Assembly: GCA_018396535.1 (NCBI GenBank) | Contig: JAGTQC010000001.1 | Location: 124,001-188,000, forward strand | From: Candidatus Bathyarchaeota archaeon | Lineage (GTDB): Archaea; Thermoproteota; CALKCG01; B24; DRYS01 | Length of the DNA: 64,000 nucleotides | Direction: 5' to 3' | Part shown: piece by piece, positions 53,081 to 63,084 of the stretch | Position numbering within the stretch: position 1 is the first letter of the stretch | Layout: the number at the start of each line of letters is the position of its first letter | Program-made: the position numbers and the translations under genes | The notes under the pieces: generated by a model | What the model was told of the DNA's origin: nothing | Seen by the model: only the letters and a program-made list of their open reading frames with translations | The model's database searches: none

Positions 53081-54202
53081 ATGCATATGGGTATACTACT
53101 GGAAAGGTTTACATGGAAAGTAGATGTTCAAAAGTATTTAAAAGATCTTCTAGAGGATAGAGGAGCTAGAGCTCTAAGAGATTATCATGCTAGAAGGAAG
53201 CCTAGACCATGCGGTATAACAGTACATCCAGCTACGGGATGCCTATATCGATGCGTATATTGTTATGTAGCTGATATGGGGTTCAGAGAATTCAAACCAT
53301 ATCCATTGACTGGGTTAGAGATTGCTTTAGCATTAGCATCGAATCCATACATAGCTCCAGGACCTGTAGGTTCTCTAGCAGCCTTCGGCTCAGTAACAGA
53401 GCCTCTACTTAAAACTATAAGAGGGAAGACACTCGAGTATATAGAATGTATAGCTAAGACGATTAAGCTGTCATGCCAGATATCTACTAAGGAATATATA
53501 ACTAGAGAGTTTGCTTCAGCTATAAGGAGATTAGATAACGGGTTAAGCATCCTCGTAACCATAGTATCTATCGATCGATACATCGATCTTGAACCTCTCG
53601 CACCTAATCCGAAGCTAAGACTAGAATCTATAAGTAACTTTTCATCCGAGGGTTTGCATACAGTCCTCTTTCTCAGACCAGCTATACCAGGTATCTCCGA
53701 TAAAGAGGCTTACGATATTATATCGACAGCTCTAGATCATGGAGCTAGAGGTGTTATCGTAGGATCGCTGAGGGTGACGAGTAGTATAATGGATAAACTT
53801 AGAGTAGTAGGCGTAGATATAGAGTTTAATCGTAGTAGACTTAGGGGTGGTATCCAAATCACTGTAAGTAGAGATACGAAGGATAGGATAGTTAGGATAG
53901 CTAGAGAGGTTGGAGCTACAGTATATCCATCCGCATGTTCAGCTAACGTAGAAGCTCATGGCGAAGCATGTATTATCTGCCCCTATGGGCCATGCGGTAG
54001 CTTAGATAAAATACCAGAGATAAGCGAATCTGATATAAGAGAGCTTCTGGAAAGTATCATGTTAAAGACTAGATATATAGAGGTAGGTGAACGTAGTATA
54101 GTAATAGGTTTTGATAAGGAAGCTCGTATCCCAGATTGGGTGAAGTATTTCATAGAAGCAGTCTCTAGACGTATGGTTTGTATACGTAGAGTTTCAAGCT
54201 AG
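53081..54202 (+). CDS. Radical SAM protein, spore-photoproduct-lyase-like
   Basis: A 373-aa protein with the radical SAM cluster motif CLYRCVYCYV (CxxxCxxC) at about residue 52 after ITVHPATG. It also has VGSLAAFGSVTEPLL and a cluster of C-terminal cysteines (CSANVEAHGEACIICPYGPC) that could bind another Fe-S centre. It resembles the SplB-like group of DNA-repair or unknown function enzymes. It converges with the FGGY gene by a 4-nt overlap. Confidence 0.82.
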   Translation: MHMGILLERFTWKVDVQKYLKDLLEDRGARALRDYHARRKPRPCGITVHPATGCLYRCVYCYVADMGFREFKPYPLTGLEIALALASNPYIAPGPVGSLAAFGSVTEPLLKTIRGKTLEYIECIAKTIKLSCQISTKEYITREFASAIRRLDNGLSILVTIVSIDRYIDLEPLAPNPKLRLESISNFSSEGLHTVLFLRPAIPGISDKEAYDIISTALDHGARGVIVGSLRVTSSIMDKLRVVGVDIEFNRSRLRGGIQITVSRDTKDRIVRIAREVGATVYPSACSANVEAHGEACIICPYGPCGSLDKIPEISESDIRELLESIMLKTRYIEVGERSIVIGFDKEARIPDWVKYFIEAVSRRMVCIRRVSS

Positions 54203-55641
54203 ATATGATCGTATACATCCTTCAGCTTAACCCATAACTCGTAGAATCTATCCCTCCTCGCCCTGTATATACTCGTAAGCTTAGAGTCGGGATCCACTAC
54301 ATCTACGATCTTAAGGAAGCGTTGAATAGCTTCCTCAGGACCTTTACACACCCCTGCTTTAAGCACTACCGGTATTAGAGCACCTACGCATACCCTCTCC
54401 TCCATAACCTTTACTCTCCTCTCATAGATAGATGCTCTTATAATATTCCAAAACCTACTCCTACTACCGCCGCCTGTTATACGTACTTCATCGATCCTGG
54501 ATTCGAACAGCTTCTCAATGAGATGCATGTAGAAGTATTCAAGGAAGGCTACCGATACAAGCATAGATCTAACTATCCTACCTACTACAGTTTCTCTAGC
54601 TTCCGATGTAGGCCATAAGCCTAATATCGACGCTGCTAGCCTAGGATCATCGAATGGGCTTCTATCACCCTGCGGGAAGAATAGGTATTCAGATCCTGCA
54701 TCAGATAATTCAGCTAAACGATAAGCTTCACCTATATCTAAACCTAAAACCCTACTGATGAACCAATCTATGAACCCTCCTGTCACCGGAGCTGCTCCAG
54801 CTAGATATCCCGCTATAGGATGTTTATGGTAGTAGAGTGCTGGATGAAGCTTTATCTCCCTAGCGACATACTTAGGGACAGTAGTTGATCCACAACCTAT
54901 CGAGAAATCTCCTGGGGATATGCATCCAGAAGCTAGAGCTGAAGCATTTCCATCAGTTATACCGTGGAATATCTTAGCACCGTATAACCCAAGTTCATCA
55001 GCAAGCCTACTCCTAGCTATACCAGCGTAATCTCCGCATCCAACTATCCTAGGCATCAATGTTAGATCGACACCGACTTCATCGAATAGAGGCTTAAACC
55101 AGCATGGAGGATCAACCGTTATATCCTCACCGAATTTTAAAGCATTAGTATGATCGACTTCTAGATCCTCCCATAGAGATCCTTCAGGTATTATTAACCT
55201 ATAAGTTAGCCATGTAGTAGGTGGTAGGATCCATCTAGCCTTACGGAAGATATCAGGCTTCATCTTCATAAGCTTCAGGATCCTTGGTAACGGTGATGTA
55301 GCTGAGATAGCAGACCCCTTCCTTCCTATCTCCAAGACGGAAGGCATGGATTTAATCTCTTCATACTCCTCTACAGCCTTCTCGTAGTACATAGATGGGG
55401 GGAATAGGGGTGTACCATATCGATCGACTACTACGAAGCTTCCAGAAGTGCTATCGACGACGACGATCTTCTCCTCATCAGATTCTCGTATATCTGGCAT
55501 AGCTTCCTTCAAAGCGTTAACCCAATCTACGGTATCCTGTTTATCGATCTTGGCAGATCCGTATGCTTTGAGAAAACCATACTCATCGAAAACCTCGATT
55601 CTAACACCAGTAGTACCTAGATCTATAGATGTTAAAAGCAT
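54199..55641 (-). CDS. FGGY-family carbohydrate kinase
   Basis: A protein of about 480 aa with the FGGY/actin-like ATPase fold: LTSIDLGTTGVRIEVFDEYG (phosphate 1), GITDGNASALASGCISPGDF, GCGSTTVP and ITGGGSRSRFWNIIRA (adenosine site). Substrates include xylulose, glycerol or gluconate; none can be chosen. ATG at 55641 is preferred over 55686 because the TATA box at 55666-55678 would lie between the two and give a nearly leaderless transcript. Confidence 0.88.
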   Translation of the reverse strand: MLLTSIDLGTTGVRIEVFDEYGFLKAYGSAKIDKQDTVDWVNALKEAMPDIRESDEEKIVVVDSTSGSFVVVDRYGTPLFPPSMYYEKAVEEYEEIKSMPSVLEIGRKGSAISATSPLPRILKLMKMKPDIFRKARWILPPTTWLTYRLIIPEGSLWEDLEVDHTNALKFGEDITVDPPCWFKPLFDEVGVDLTLMPRIVGCGDYAGIARSRLADELGLYGAKIFHGITDGNASALASGCISPGDFSIGCGSTTVPKYVAREIKLHPALYYHKHPIAGYLAGAAPVTGGFIDWFISRVLGLDIGEAYRLAELSDAGSEYLFFPQGDRSPFDDPRLAASILGLWPTSEARETVVGRIVRSMLVSVAFLEYFYMHLIEKLFESRIDEVRITGGGSRSRFWNIIRASIYERRVKVMEERVCVGALIPVVLKAGVCKGPEEAIQRFLKIVDVVDPDSKLTSIYRARRDRFYELWVKLKDVYDHI

Positions 55642-55665
55642 AGCGTAAAAATCTATATACGAATT

Positions 55666-55678
55666 CATATATTTATCC
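55666..55678 (-). promoter_or_regulatory. TATA box of the FGGY kinase gene
   Basis: Minus strand reads ggataaatatatg; transcription about 25 bases downstream would begin near 55646, 5 bases before the ATG at 55641. This spacing helps decide the start codon. Confidence 0.55.
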
Positions 55679-55809
55679 TTTAGCATATATATTATGCATC
55701 CATATACATATATTGATATGCATTATCCCTCAATCCATAATGATTAAGCGAACAGTTTTAGTGTTAATCCTTATCTTAGACTGAAGCTGATCATTATAAC
55801 GTTGAATCG

Positions 55810-57144
55810 ATGTCTATAGTAGACTTAGGAAAAAATCTATTCGAAGCATTAAGGAAGATTACTAGCCGCTCATCTGTAGATAGGGAGGGTATCAAAGAAT
55901 TATGTAACGATCTTACTAGAGCATTCCTTAAAGCAGACGTGAACCTAAAGCTAGCTCTAGATATTGTTAAAAGAGTTGAAAATAGAGCTTTAAACGAAGA
56001 GGTACCAGTAGGTTTTACACGTAGAGAGCATATAGTTAAGATAGTCTACGAGGAGATAGTGAAGCTACTAGGCGGAGAGAAGACGTTTATACCTATGCCT
56101 AAACCCGGTTGCTTAACCACAATGATGCTTGTAGGTATCCAGGGATCTGGAAAGACTACGACTGCCGCTAAACTTGCTAGATTCTACATACAGAGGGGGT
56201 TTAAGGTTGGTTTAATATGTGCAGATACATATAGAGCTGGAGCTTACCAGCAACTTATGCAGCTAGCTAGAGATGTAGGTGCTCAATTCTATGGAGATCT
56301 AGAATCTAAGGATCCTATAAAGATAGTCGAGGATGGTATACGAGAGCTAAGCCGTAGGAAGGTGGATCTAATCATAATAGATACAGCTGGTAGACATAAG
56401 GATGAGAAATCGCTTATGGAGGAGGCGAGACTTCTATACGAGAAGATTAAACCAGACTTCGTAGGTTTAATCCTAGATGGAACTATAGGGCAGCAAGCGG
56501 CAGTTCAAGCTGAAGCTTTCAAGAAGGTTTGCGATGTAGGCTTCGTAGTAGTGACCAAGCTTGATGGATCTAGTAGAGGGGGTGGAGCTCTTTCAGCAGT
56601 AGCTGCGACTGGCGCACCGATATCATTCATAGGCTTAGGAGAGAAGGTGAGCGAGCTAGAGGAGTTCGATCCAGCTAGATTCACTGCTAGACTTCTAGGT
56701 CTCGGAGATATAAGAGGATTGATAGAGAAGGCTAGAGAAGCTGAAGTGGAGGTATCTAGACGAAGAGCTTCGGCAATCCTATACGGGAAGTTCACGTTGA
56801 AGGATTTCTATGAGCAGATAGAAGCTTCAAGAAAACTTGGACCAATAAGTAAGGTTCTATCCCTCATACCGGGATTGGCATATCGTATACCAGAGGAGGA
56901 GTTAGAGGAGATCGAGAAGAATCTGGATAAATGGAGGGCTATACTCCAATCTATGAGGAAGGAGGAGTTAGAGGATCCAAGAGTAATAAACCTCTCGAGG
57001 ATTAGAAGGATAGCTAGGGGGGCTGGTGTAAAGGAGAGTGATGTGAAAGAGCTGTTGAAGAGGTATGAAGATGCTAGGAAGCTTCTCAAAGCTATGAGAG
57101 GTAGACGTGTACCTATATCTAAGTTTAGAGGCCTAGGATGCTAG
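55810..57144 (+). CDS. srp54: Signal recognition particle protein SRP54
   Basis: SRP54 binds signal sequences and 7S RNA and pairs with FtsY. The 444-aa protein has an N domain, GTPase motifs GIQGSGKTTTAAKLA, DTYRAGAYQQL, DTAGRHKDE and TKLDGSSRGGG, and an M domain with RKLGPISKVLSLIPG and SRIRRIARGAGV, the RNA-binding helix. The gene overlaps the converging mtnA by 20 nt. Confidence 0.95.
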   Translation: MSIVDLGKNLFEALRKITSRSSVDREGIKELCNDLTRAFLKADVNLKLALDIVKRVENRALNEEVPVGFTRREHIVKIVYEEIVKLLGGEKTFIPMPKPGCLTTMMLVGIQGSGKTTTAAKLARFYIQRGFKVGLICADTYRAGAYQQLMQLARDVGAQFYGDLESKDPIKIVEDGIRELSRRKVDLIIIDTAGRHKDEKSLMEEARLLYEKIKPDFVGLILDGTIGQQAAVQAEAFKKVCDVGFVVVTKLDGSSRGGGALSAVAATGAPISFIGLGEKVSELEEFDPARFTARLLGLGDIRGLIEKAREAEVEVSRRRASAILYGKFTLKDFYEQIEASRKLGPISKVLSLIPGLAYRIPEEELEEIEKNLDKWRAILQSMRKEELEDPRVINLSRIRRIARGAGVKESDVKELLKRYEDARKLLKAMRGRRVPISKFRGLGC

Positions 57145-58162
57145 GGATATTCTCCTCGTATGGAGGTGTTACGATACCCCTCTCCGTTATTATACCTGTT
57201 ATAAGTTCTCCTGGGGTAACGTCGAAAGCTGGGTTTAATACCTCGACACCTTCAGGAGCAATTCTTAAACAACCTATCTCTAAGACTTCTCTTGGACTCC
57301 TATACTCTATCGGAATCTCCTCCCCACATCTAATATTCGGATCGATAGTAGATGTAGGCGCAGCTACATAGAATGGTATACCATGCCTCCTAGCTAACAC
57401 AGCTATAGTATATGTTCCTATCTTATTCGCTGTATCACCGTTTAAAGCTATACGATCAGCCCCTACTACAACCTTATCGATAAAGCCCTTCGCCATAACA
57501 AAACCGACCATACCATCTGTGATAAGTGTTACAGGTACACCTTCACTTACAAGTTCGAAAACCGTAAGTCTAGCTCCCTGTAGTTTAGGTCTAGTCTCTG
57601 TAGCATAGACTCTAACCCTCTTACCAGCGGCTATAGCACTCCTAATCACACCTAGAGCCGTACCCCAACCTGCTGTTGCTAGGGCACCAGCATTACAGTG
57701 CGTCAGTATTCTATCTCCATCCCTAATAAGTTTCTCCCCATACAATCCTATACGTCTATTAGCTTCGATATCCTCCTCCTCTATACTCTTAGCTTCATCT
57801 AGAGCAATCCTCCTAGCTTCTTCTACACTACTAGCTTCGAGTATACGTTTCCTAACCCTATCTAGAGCCCAGAATAGATTGTACGCTGTAGGTCTCGTAC
57901 TCCTCAGAAGCTCATAGGCTTTTTCGAGTTCTAATCTAAGCCCCTCTACATCCCTTATACAAGTATTGATTATCGATAGAGCTAAACCATATGCTGCAAC
58001 GACACCTATAGCTGGAGCACCCCTAACCTTCATACTCTTTATACAATCCGCCACCTCTTCAGCAGATCTACACTCCACATACTCAACCCTACCGGGTAGA
58101 AGATTTTGATCTAAGATATGTAGAGCATTATCCTTGAATATGAATGCCTTCACAGCCATCAT
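57125..58162 (-). CDS. mtnA: S-methyl-5-thioribose-1-phosphate isomerase (MtnA family)
   Basis: A 345-aa aldose-ketose isomerase of the eIF2B-related family. Motifs are KVRGAPAIGVVAAYGLAL, ILTHCNAGALATAGWGTAL with the catalytic cysteine, VYATETRPKLQGARLT, LITDGM and VVVGADRIALNGDTANKIGT with the catalytic aspartate. The family converts methylthioribose-1-phosphate to the ribulose form. In archaea with form III RuBisCO a related ribose-1,5-bisphosphate isomerase exists, but length and motifs favour MtnA. Confidence 0.9.
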   Translation of the reverse strand: MMAVKAFIFKDNALHILDQNLLPGRVEYVECRSAEEVADCIKSMKVRGAPAIGVVAAYGLALSIINTCIRDVEGLRLELEKAYELLRSTRPTAYNLFWALDRVRKRILEASSVEEARRIALDEAKSIEEEDIEANRRIGLYGEKLIRDGDRILTHCNAGALATAGWGTALGVIRSAIAAGKRVRVYATETRPKLQGARLTVFELVSEGVPVTLITDGMVGFVMAKGFIDKVVVGADRIALNGDTANKIGTYTIAVLARRHGIPFYVAAPTSTIDPNIRCGEEIPIEYRSPREVLEIGCLRIAPEGVEVLNPAFDVTPGELITGIITERGIVTPPYEENIPSILGL

Positions 58163-58213
58163 AGGAGATCTAATATACCGCTGAGATAATAATCATTTAT
58201 AGTTAGCGTTAGT

Positions 58214-58783
58214 ATGGGGAAGCTGAACGGTATGGTTAAGGCTAGGCTTAGAGGGGTTGAGACGATAGTAGAGGGGGATCAGGGAGCTATAGGCTCCCTC
58301 ATGGATAGAGGATATGGTAGACTTGAAGATGGTCGATTAATACTATCACCTGTGGAGGCTCTATACCTAGCATCCGAGGGGAGGGTGGAGGTCGTAGATG
58401 AGAATGGCTCAAATTTAACTATAGACCAACTGTTATCAAGGTTTTTATCCTATGATCCAGATGTATGGGTTAAGTACTTAGTCTATAGGGATCTTAGGAG
58501 TAGAGGCTACGTAGTTAAGGATGGGGTTGGACTAGGATGCGATTTCAGAGTCTATAGGAAGGGGGGATACGGAAGGGAGGCTGCGAAGTACTTAGTCTTT
58601 GCGCTACCTGAGGGTAGAAGCTATAAGCTTAGTGAACTTGAGAGTATAGCATCAGAGACTAGGAGACTTGGAAAGGAGCTTATACTTGCTATAATAGATA
58701 GAAGGGGGGATATAGTATACTATAGTTTAAACCTTATACCTTCAAGGTTTAAAGCCGATAGGGAGGTTGAGGAGGAGTTATGA
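58214..58783 (+). CDS. endA: tRNA-splicing endonuclease family subunit (EndA), catalytic histidine missing
   Basis: EndA removes introns from archaeal tRNAs. The 189-aa protein shows the catalytic-domain strand DFRVYRKG with the tyrosine, and LGKELILAII with the lysine. The histidine normally in the EHxKYLV segment is replaced: the sequence reads EAAKYLVF. It may be the structural partner of a heteromeric enzyme, as in many TACK archaea, with a second gene elsewhere. It overlaps hisS by ATGA. Confidence 0.85.
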   Translation: MGKLNGMVKARLRGVETIVEGDQGAIGSLMDRGYGRLEDGRLILSPVEALYLASEGRVEVVDENGSNLTIDQLLSRFLSYDPDVWVKYLVYRDLRSRGYVVKDGVGLGCDFRVYRKGGYGREAAKYLVFALPEGRSYKLSELESIASETRRLGKELILAIIDRRGDIVYYSLNLIPSRFKADREVEEEL

Positions 58784-60078
58784 AAATAAACCCTCCTAGA
58801 GGTATGAAGGATTTCCTACCAGAGGATCTAGCTAAAAGACGCTACGTCGAGGAGTGTGTGAGAAAATTATTCAAACTCTATGGATATGAGGAGGTGGAGA
58901 CACCGACTTTGGAAAGCTATGAGTTACTAGCAGCTAAGGTTGGGGAGGAGACTAGACGCTCCATGTATATAGTTGAGGATCTGAAGGGTAGGAGGTACGC
59001 GCTTAGACCTGAGGGTACTTCACCTATAGCTAGACTAGTGGTTACTAAACTTAAAACGTATCCTAAGCCTATAAGACTTGGCTATATATGGGATTTCTAT
59101 AGATATGATGAACCCCAATTCGGTAGGTATAGACGCTTCTATCAAGGAGGATTCGAGCTTATAGGTGCATCCACTATCGAAGCAGATGTTGAAATCCTCA
59201 GTATAGCTATACATCTATTCCGTATGCTTAACATACCTAGCTTCTACTTGAAGATGAATCATGTAGGTGTAATTAGATCCCTCCTCGCATACTATGGTTT
59301 CGATGAGGATGTACAGAACCATATCCTATTCCTAGCTGATAAGAAGCGATACGATGAATTAATAGGATACCTTGCAGATCTAAAGGCTTCTAATACTCTT
59401 GTAGATACGGTTTCAGAACTCATCAAGCTTAAAGGTTTCGATATAGATTCTGTGATAAGTAAAGCTAGAAGCCTATTGATGAATTATGATGAAGCTCTCC
59501 GATCGCTCGAAAAACTCGAATCTATAGTGAAGCTAGCGTTAAAGGTGAATGGCGATACTAGGATATACCTAGATTTAGGCTTTGGTAGAGGTTTAGAGTA
59601 TTATACTGGAATGATATTCGAGGTATTCGTCGACGGGGTTGATATAGCTTTAGCCGGTGGCGGACGATACGATAAGCTTATAGAATTCTATGGAGGGGAG
59701 CCTACCCCAGCTGTAGGATTCTCACCTGGGATAGATAGGATAGTATCTGTGATGGAGAAGCTAGGTATCCTACCAGAGATGCAGAATGAGAAGCTACTAT
59801 TAGTCGTACCTGTTTCAGACCAGTATAGCTGCGATGCCTTATTGATCGCTAATAACCTTAGACTTATGGATATACCAGTAGTAGTAGAGGTTAACCTACG
59901 TAGGCTGAGAGATTCATTATCCTACGCAGATAAAGTAAGATTCAGATATGTAGCGATAATAGGTGAAGAGTATAGGGATGGCTTAATAGTATTAAGGGAT
60001 ATGAAAGCTAGAAGTCAGGTATTGGTTACGCTAGATAAGCTTTTAGAAATACTTAGAAGTGATAGAAGTTGGATATAG
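58780..60078 (+). CDS. hisS: Histidyl-tRNA synthetase
   Basis: A 432-aa class II synthetase. Motif 1 (GMKDFLPEDLAKRRYVE region), motif 2 LRPEGTSPIARLV and RRFYQGGFELIG, the HisA peptide GRGLEYYTGMIFEVF and motif 3 VGFSPGIDRIVSVM are all present, followed by an anticodon-binding domain ending VTLDKLLEIL. It starts in an ATGA overlap with the EndA gene and overlaps alaX by 10 nt. Confidence 0.95.
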   Translation: MKINPPRGMKDFLPEDLAKRRYVEECVRKLFKLYGYEEVETPTLESYELLAAKVGEETRRSMYIVEDLKGRRYALRPEGTSPIARLVVTKLKTYPKPIRLGYIWDFYRYDEPQFGRYRRFYQGGFELIGASTIEADVEILSIAIHLFRMLNIPSFYLKMNHVGVIRSLLAYYGFDEDVQNHILFLADKKRYDELIGYLADLKASNTLVDTVSELIKLKGFDIDSVISKARSLLMNYDEALRSLEKLESIVKLALKVNGDTRIYLDLGFGRGLEYYTGMIFEVFVDGVDIALAGGGRYDKLIEFYGGEPTPAVGFSPGIDRIVSVMEKLGILPEMQNEKLLLVVPVSDQYSCDALLIANNLRLMDIPVVVEVNLRRLRDSLSYADKVRFRYVAIIGEEYRDGLIVLRDMKARSQVLVTLDKLLEILRSDRSWI

Positions 60079-60830
60079 CTAGATTCACATCAGGTTCAAC
60101 CCCTACTGAGCTAGTATTCCTAGAAGATTCCTACTCGACAAAGTTTGAAGCTACTGTTCTGAAGAGTTTCAGAGAGAAACATAGAGCGTATATCTGTCTC
60201 GATAAGACACTATTCCATCCAAGAATGGGTGGGCAACCAAATGATGAAGGATTCATAGAGTATATGAACGGAAGTATACATGTTACTAAAGCCTTCATAA
60301 ATAACGGAGTGGTAGTTCACATAGGATCGATACTTTATGGAGATATACCTAGAGAGGGTGTGACTGTCTATGGAAAGATAGATTGGATTAAACGATACAA
60401 GATTATGCGTAGACATACAGCAGGACATCTATTAGACTATTGTATTTCAAGAATCCTAGATAGAAGTATCCGAACTATAGATCTATGGATGGGTGATCCA
60501 TGCTACACGGTATACGATACCCGTATAAGCTTAGAGGATATCGCTAGAATAGAGTATGAAGCTAGTAAGATAATCGAGAGCGATAGAAACGTCTACTTTA
60601 CCTACATAGATCACTATGAACTTCAACAGCGATATCCTGACGCTCCGAATCTATATAGGCTCCCAATGGGGTTGAATAGGTATAGAATCGTCGTTATAGA
60701 TGGATGCAATAGCATACCATGCACCGGTACTCATGTACGTAGATTATCTGAGATAGGATGTATCAAGATAGATAGAATTGAATATACTACTGAAGGTTAC
60801 TCTAAATTGTACTACGATGTATACCCTTAA
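60069..60830 (+). CDS. alaX: Alanyl-tRNA editing protein AlaX
   Basis: A 253-aa free-standing editing protein that hydrolyses mischarged Ser- or Gly-tRNA-Ala. Zinc-binding residues are in RRHTAGHLLDY (HxxxH) and CTGTHVRRLSEIG (CxxxH). The N-terminal domain includes DKTLFHPRMGGQPNDEG, typical of the AlaRS-derived editing fold. TTG at 60069 lies within the end of hisS, suggesting coupled translation. Confidence 0.9.
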   Translation: MDIARFTSGSTPTELVFLEDSYSTKFEATVLKSFREKHRAYICLDKTLFHPRMGGQPNDEGFIEYMNGSIHVTKAFINNGVVVHIGSILYGDIPREGVTVYGKIDWIKRYKIMRRHTAGHLLDYCISRILDRSIRTIDLWMGDPCYTVYDTRISLEDIARIEYEASKIIESDRNVYFTYIDHYELQQRYPDAPNLYRLPMGLNRYRIVVIDGCNSIPCTGTHVRRLSEIGCIKIDRIEYTTEGYSKLYYDVYP

Positions 60831-61271
60831 CGTATAGTATAGTTGTGACGATCACAGGTATAGATTGAACCGAATTCACGTCGAAATTAATCTAAACCTA
60901 TACTTAAATCAAACATATTCGAATTTTCTTGGAACATGTTTTGAATTAAGTTACATGTACCTATTGATCTAAAAGCTGCACCATCCATATTACAAGCAGA
61001 TATTTAGCTCATCTCTCGCATATAGATAGGCTTCTCTTAAAAGGATGGGTATAGACTTTGATAAACTTGGATGTAAACTATATACGACTGAGTATCACCT
61101 CCAGTAGTTCCAAGATGAAATACTGTAGATACGATGAAGCCTCAGAAGAGTTCTATCTCTTATGTTTGATATGAAAGAGTATAAATAATACAAAAATTTA
61201 CGATAAAACTTGTAGCTCGTAAAGATTACCCTCATTTTAGTAAGCACCAGTATCACTTTAGCATAATGTCT
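60831..61271. other. Intergenic region, nothing recognised
   Basis: About 440 bases between alaX and the 3' end of the frameshifted surface-protein gene. All frames contain many stops; no tRNA-like fold, repeat or recognisable peptide is seen. The end near 61180-61205 is very A/T-rich and may hold terminators. Confidence 0.45.
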
Positions 61272-62341
61272 TCAGCCGTTTTTCATAGATAATACTATCG
61301 ATGTTGCTATGATAGCTATAGCAACCGCTATAAGCAAAATATCTAACAGATGCAGAGTGGTTAGGGTAAAGGCTTCAGTAGGTAATACTACACCTCCAAC
61401 TGGTAATCTATATTGGCTTAACGCTTCTTCAACATTATTTTCAAGCTCTCCTAAAGTATCTCCTGCAGCATATACCATATGAATTGCCTTAGTTTCACCA
61501 GGTCTTAACGTTCCTAAGAACCAATCGTAGACTACACAGTAATCGCCTAAGTATGGCGCTGCTCCATCGCTTCTTATGGAGAATTTCTCAGGCAGTGCAA
61601 TACCCCTGCTCATATAATCATCCCAATCCAAATCGTAGTCTGTTGGTGGTTCTAGCGATGCGAAGCCTATGTAAACTGTGCCTGGTGCGATAGTTGTTTT
61701 CACAAAGGCAACGGCTAAGTTTAAGTTCGGCATCCTTATATCGTCCATACCCCAATAATTATCGTAGTCTCCGATGAGCGGGTACCAGATATCCAAGTCT
61801 ACAATCCTCTTATATTCAAGGTCTGCTATAATCTCTGTACCTGTATTCGTTATATAAGTTTCGATTTTAATATACTTCTTATCACTGAAGATTTCCACTC
61901 TAAACTCCAGTAGTAGGGTGTTATCGTTTGTGGATATCTTGATTATATGGAGGTAGCCGTATGGTGTCGTTATCCATGTTACTGTCGGAGTAGCCCCTCG
62001 ATCGTCCCCCAAGCATCATCTGTGGGGCTGAAACCGGCACTATTACTGCCATAGAAGACTGACCAGCCGTCACCCCACCATCCTACAGTAAGAGACTCAT
62101 AATCATAGCCTATCGGGTATTGAAAACCGACATCTTCACCTAAATCAGAATCATAGATACCTAAAGCACCGTAGTTATTGACCCCAACCCTTAGGTAGCT
62201 CCCAGTATAGGTTTTCCCTATGTAATAACTGCCTGTCTCTAAATTCTGAGAGTCGAAAGCCGCTATAGCATTAAGAAAGGACAGAAAGATTACCATTGAA
62301 AAAAGAAGAATAGTTTTATATTTCTTTCTAATTACTTTCAT
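61272..62341 (-). pseudogene. Surface protein gene split by a frameshift
   Basis: Two minus-strand frames form one protein. The first (62341-61979, 120 codons) starts with a signal peptide (ILLFSMVIFLSFLNAIA) and a WWGDGWSVFYGSN segment and ends just after DDAWGTIEG. The second continues as ATPTVTWITTPYGYLHII and finishes with a C-terminal transmembrane helix and a short basic tail. Adding one base in the G-runs around 61993-62010 would join them into about 355 aa. The joined product would be exported and membrane-anchored, with beta-rich content. No family is recognised. It may be a pseudogene, a phase-variable gene or a sequencing error. Confidence 0.6.
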
Positions 62342-62363
62342 GCCAGTGATTTTGTTCCGTATA

Positions 62364-62376
62364 CATATATAAATTT
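62364..62376 (-). promoter_or_regulatory. TATA box of the split surface-protein gene
   Basis: Minus strand reads aatttatatatgt, about 28 bases before the ATG at 62341, predicting an almost leaderless transcript. A good promoter favours recent inactivation or a functional frameshift over old decay. Confidence 0.55.
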
Positions 62377-62918
62377 TTCGATTTACTATATGGGTAGATC
62401 GGTGAAGTATGGGAAATGCGATCCAACAGTGGATAGACGTATATGTGGTGTAAGCTTTCAGATATGGAAGGTAGGATTAACTCCAAAGAATCTTCAATAA
62501 GTTGATCAGAGGGAATGCTAGGTAGAGATGAAGGAAACGAATCGTTACGTATCTCTATTTAACTTAGAGATCAGAGTGTATCCAACAAAGTATAGTGAAG
62601 ATTCGTCGAAGATATAAAGCGGTAGGATTATTGAATACTTAGAAAGAACTCGTGAACAATATAATTAGTGATGTTACTATATTGGAATATGAGGGTTAGG
62701 CATCCAAGTTGGGTAGATAGCTAGCCACCTGCTCGTTAAAAAGCGGCTTGCTAGAGTTTAAGGATAAGGGGCTATAATCGCCTTAATTATAACAAACTAC
62801 TCTAGAATAAACTTAAACTATTCATAAAATAATCTTCTTCTAGTAGTAGCATCGAATAGCCATACTTAGTATACCTAACTACCTCGATAAACTGGATGAA
62901 AAGAGTCAAGCCTGAAGA
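62377..62918. other. Intergenic region with a possible hairpin
   Basis: About 540 bases without a convincing gene. Near 62721-62754 the sequence can fold into an imperfect hairpin: ctagc pairs with gctag, and inner ctgct with agcgg-type bases around a cgttaaa loop. No known RNA family is recognised. Frames are otherwise interrupted. Confidence 0.35.
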
Positions 62919-62995
62919 TGGTGGGCCGGCCCGGATTTGAACCGGGGATCTCCACCTCGTAAGGGTGGCATCTTACCAGGCTAGACCACCGGCCC
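62919..62995 (-). tRNA. tRNA-Val (anticodon TAC), CCA encoded
   Basis: On the minus strand GGGCCGG pairs with CCGGCCC, the anticodon stem CCACC/GGTGG encloses CTTACGA giving anticodon TAC, and the T-arm is CCCGGTTCAAATCCGGG. Discriminator A is followed by genomic CCA. Outside the anticodon arm it is nearly the same as tRNA-Val(CAC) at 25.8 kb. Confidence 0.94.
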
Positions 62996-63084
62996 ATATA
63001 GTTTTTGCTTAAGGCTAGAGTTAATCTAGCTCTAGGTTAATCTTAAAAAGTTTATCGGATCTAAACGGCTATCTTTTAGGATGT

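Noticed and set aside
25846..62995. The two nearly identical tRNA-Val genes as ends of a mobile element
   Set aside because: They are isoacceptors with different anticodons, and the genes between them are core housekeeping genes.
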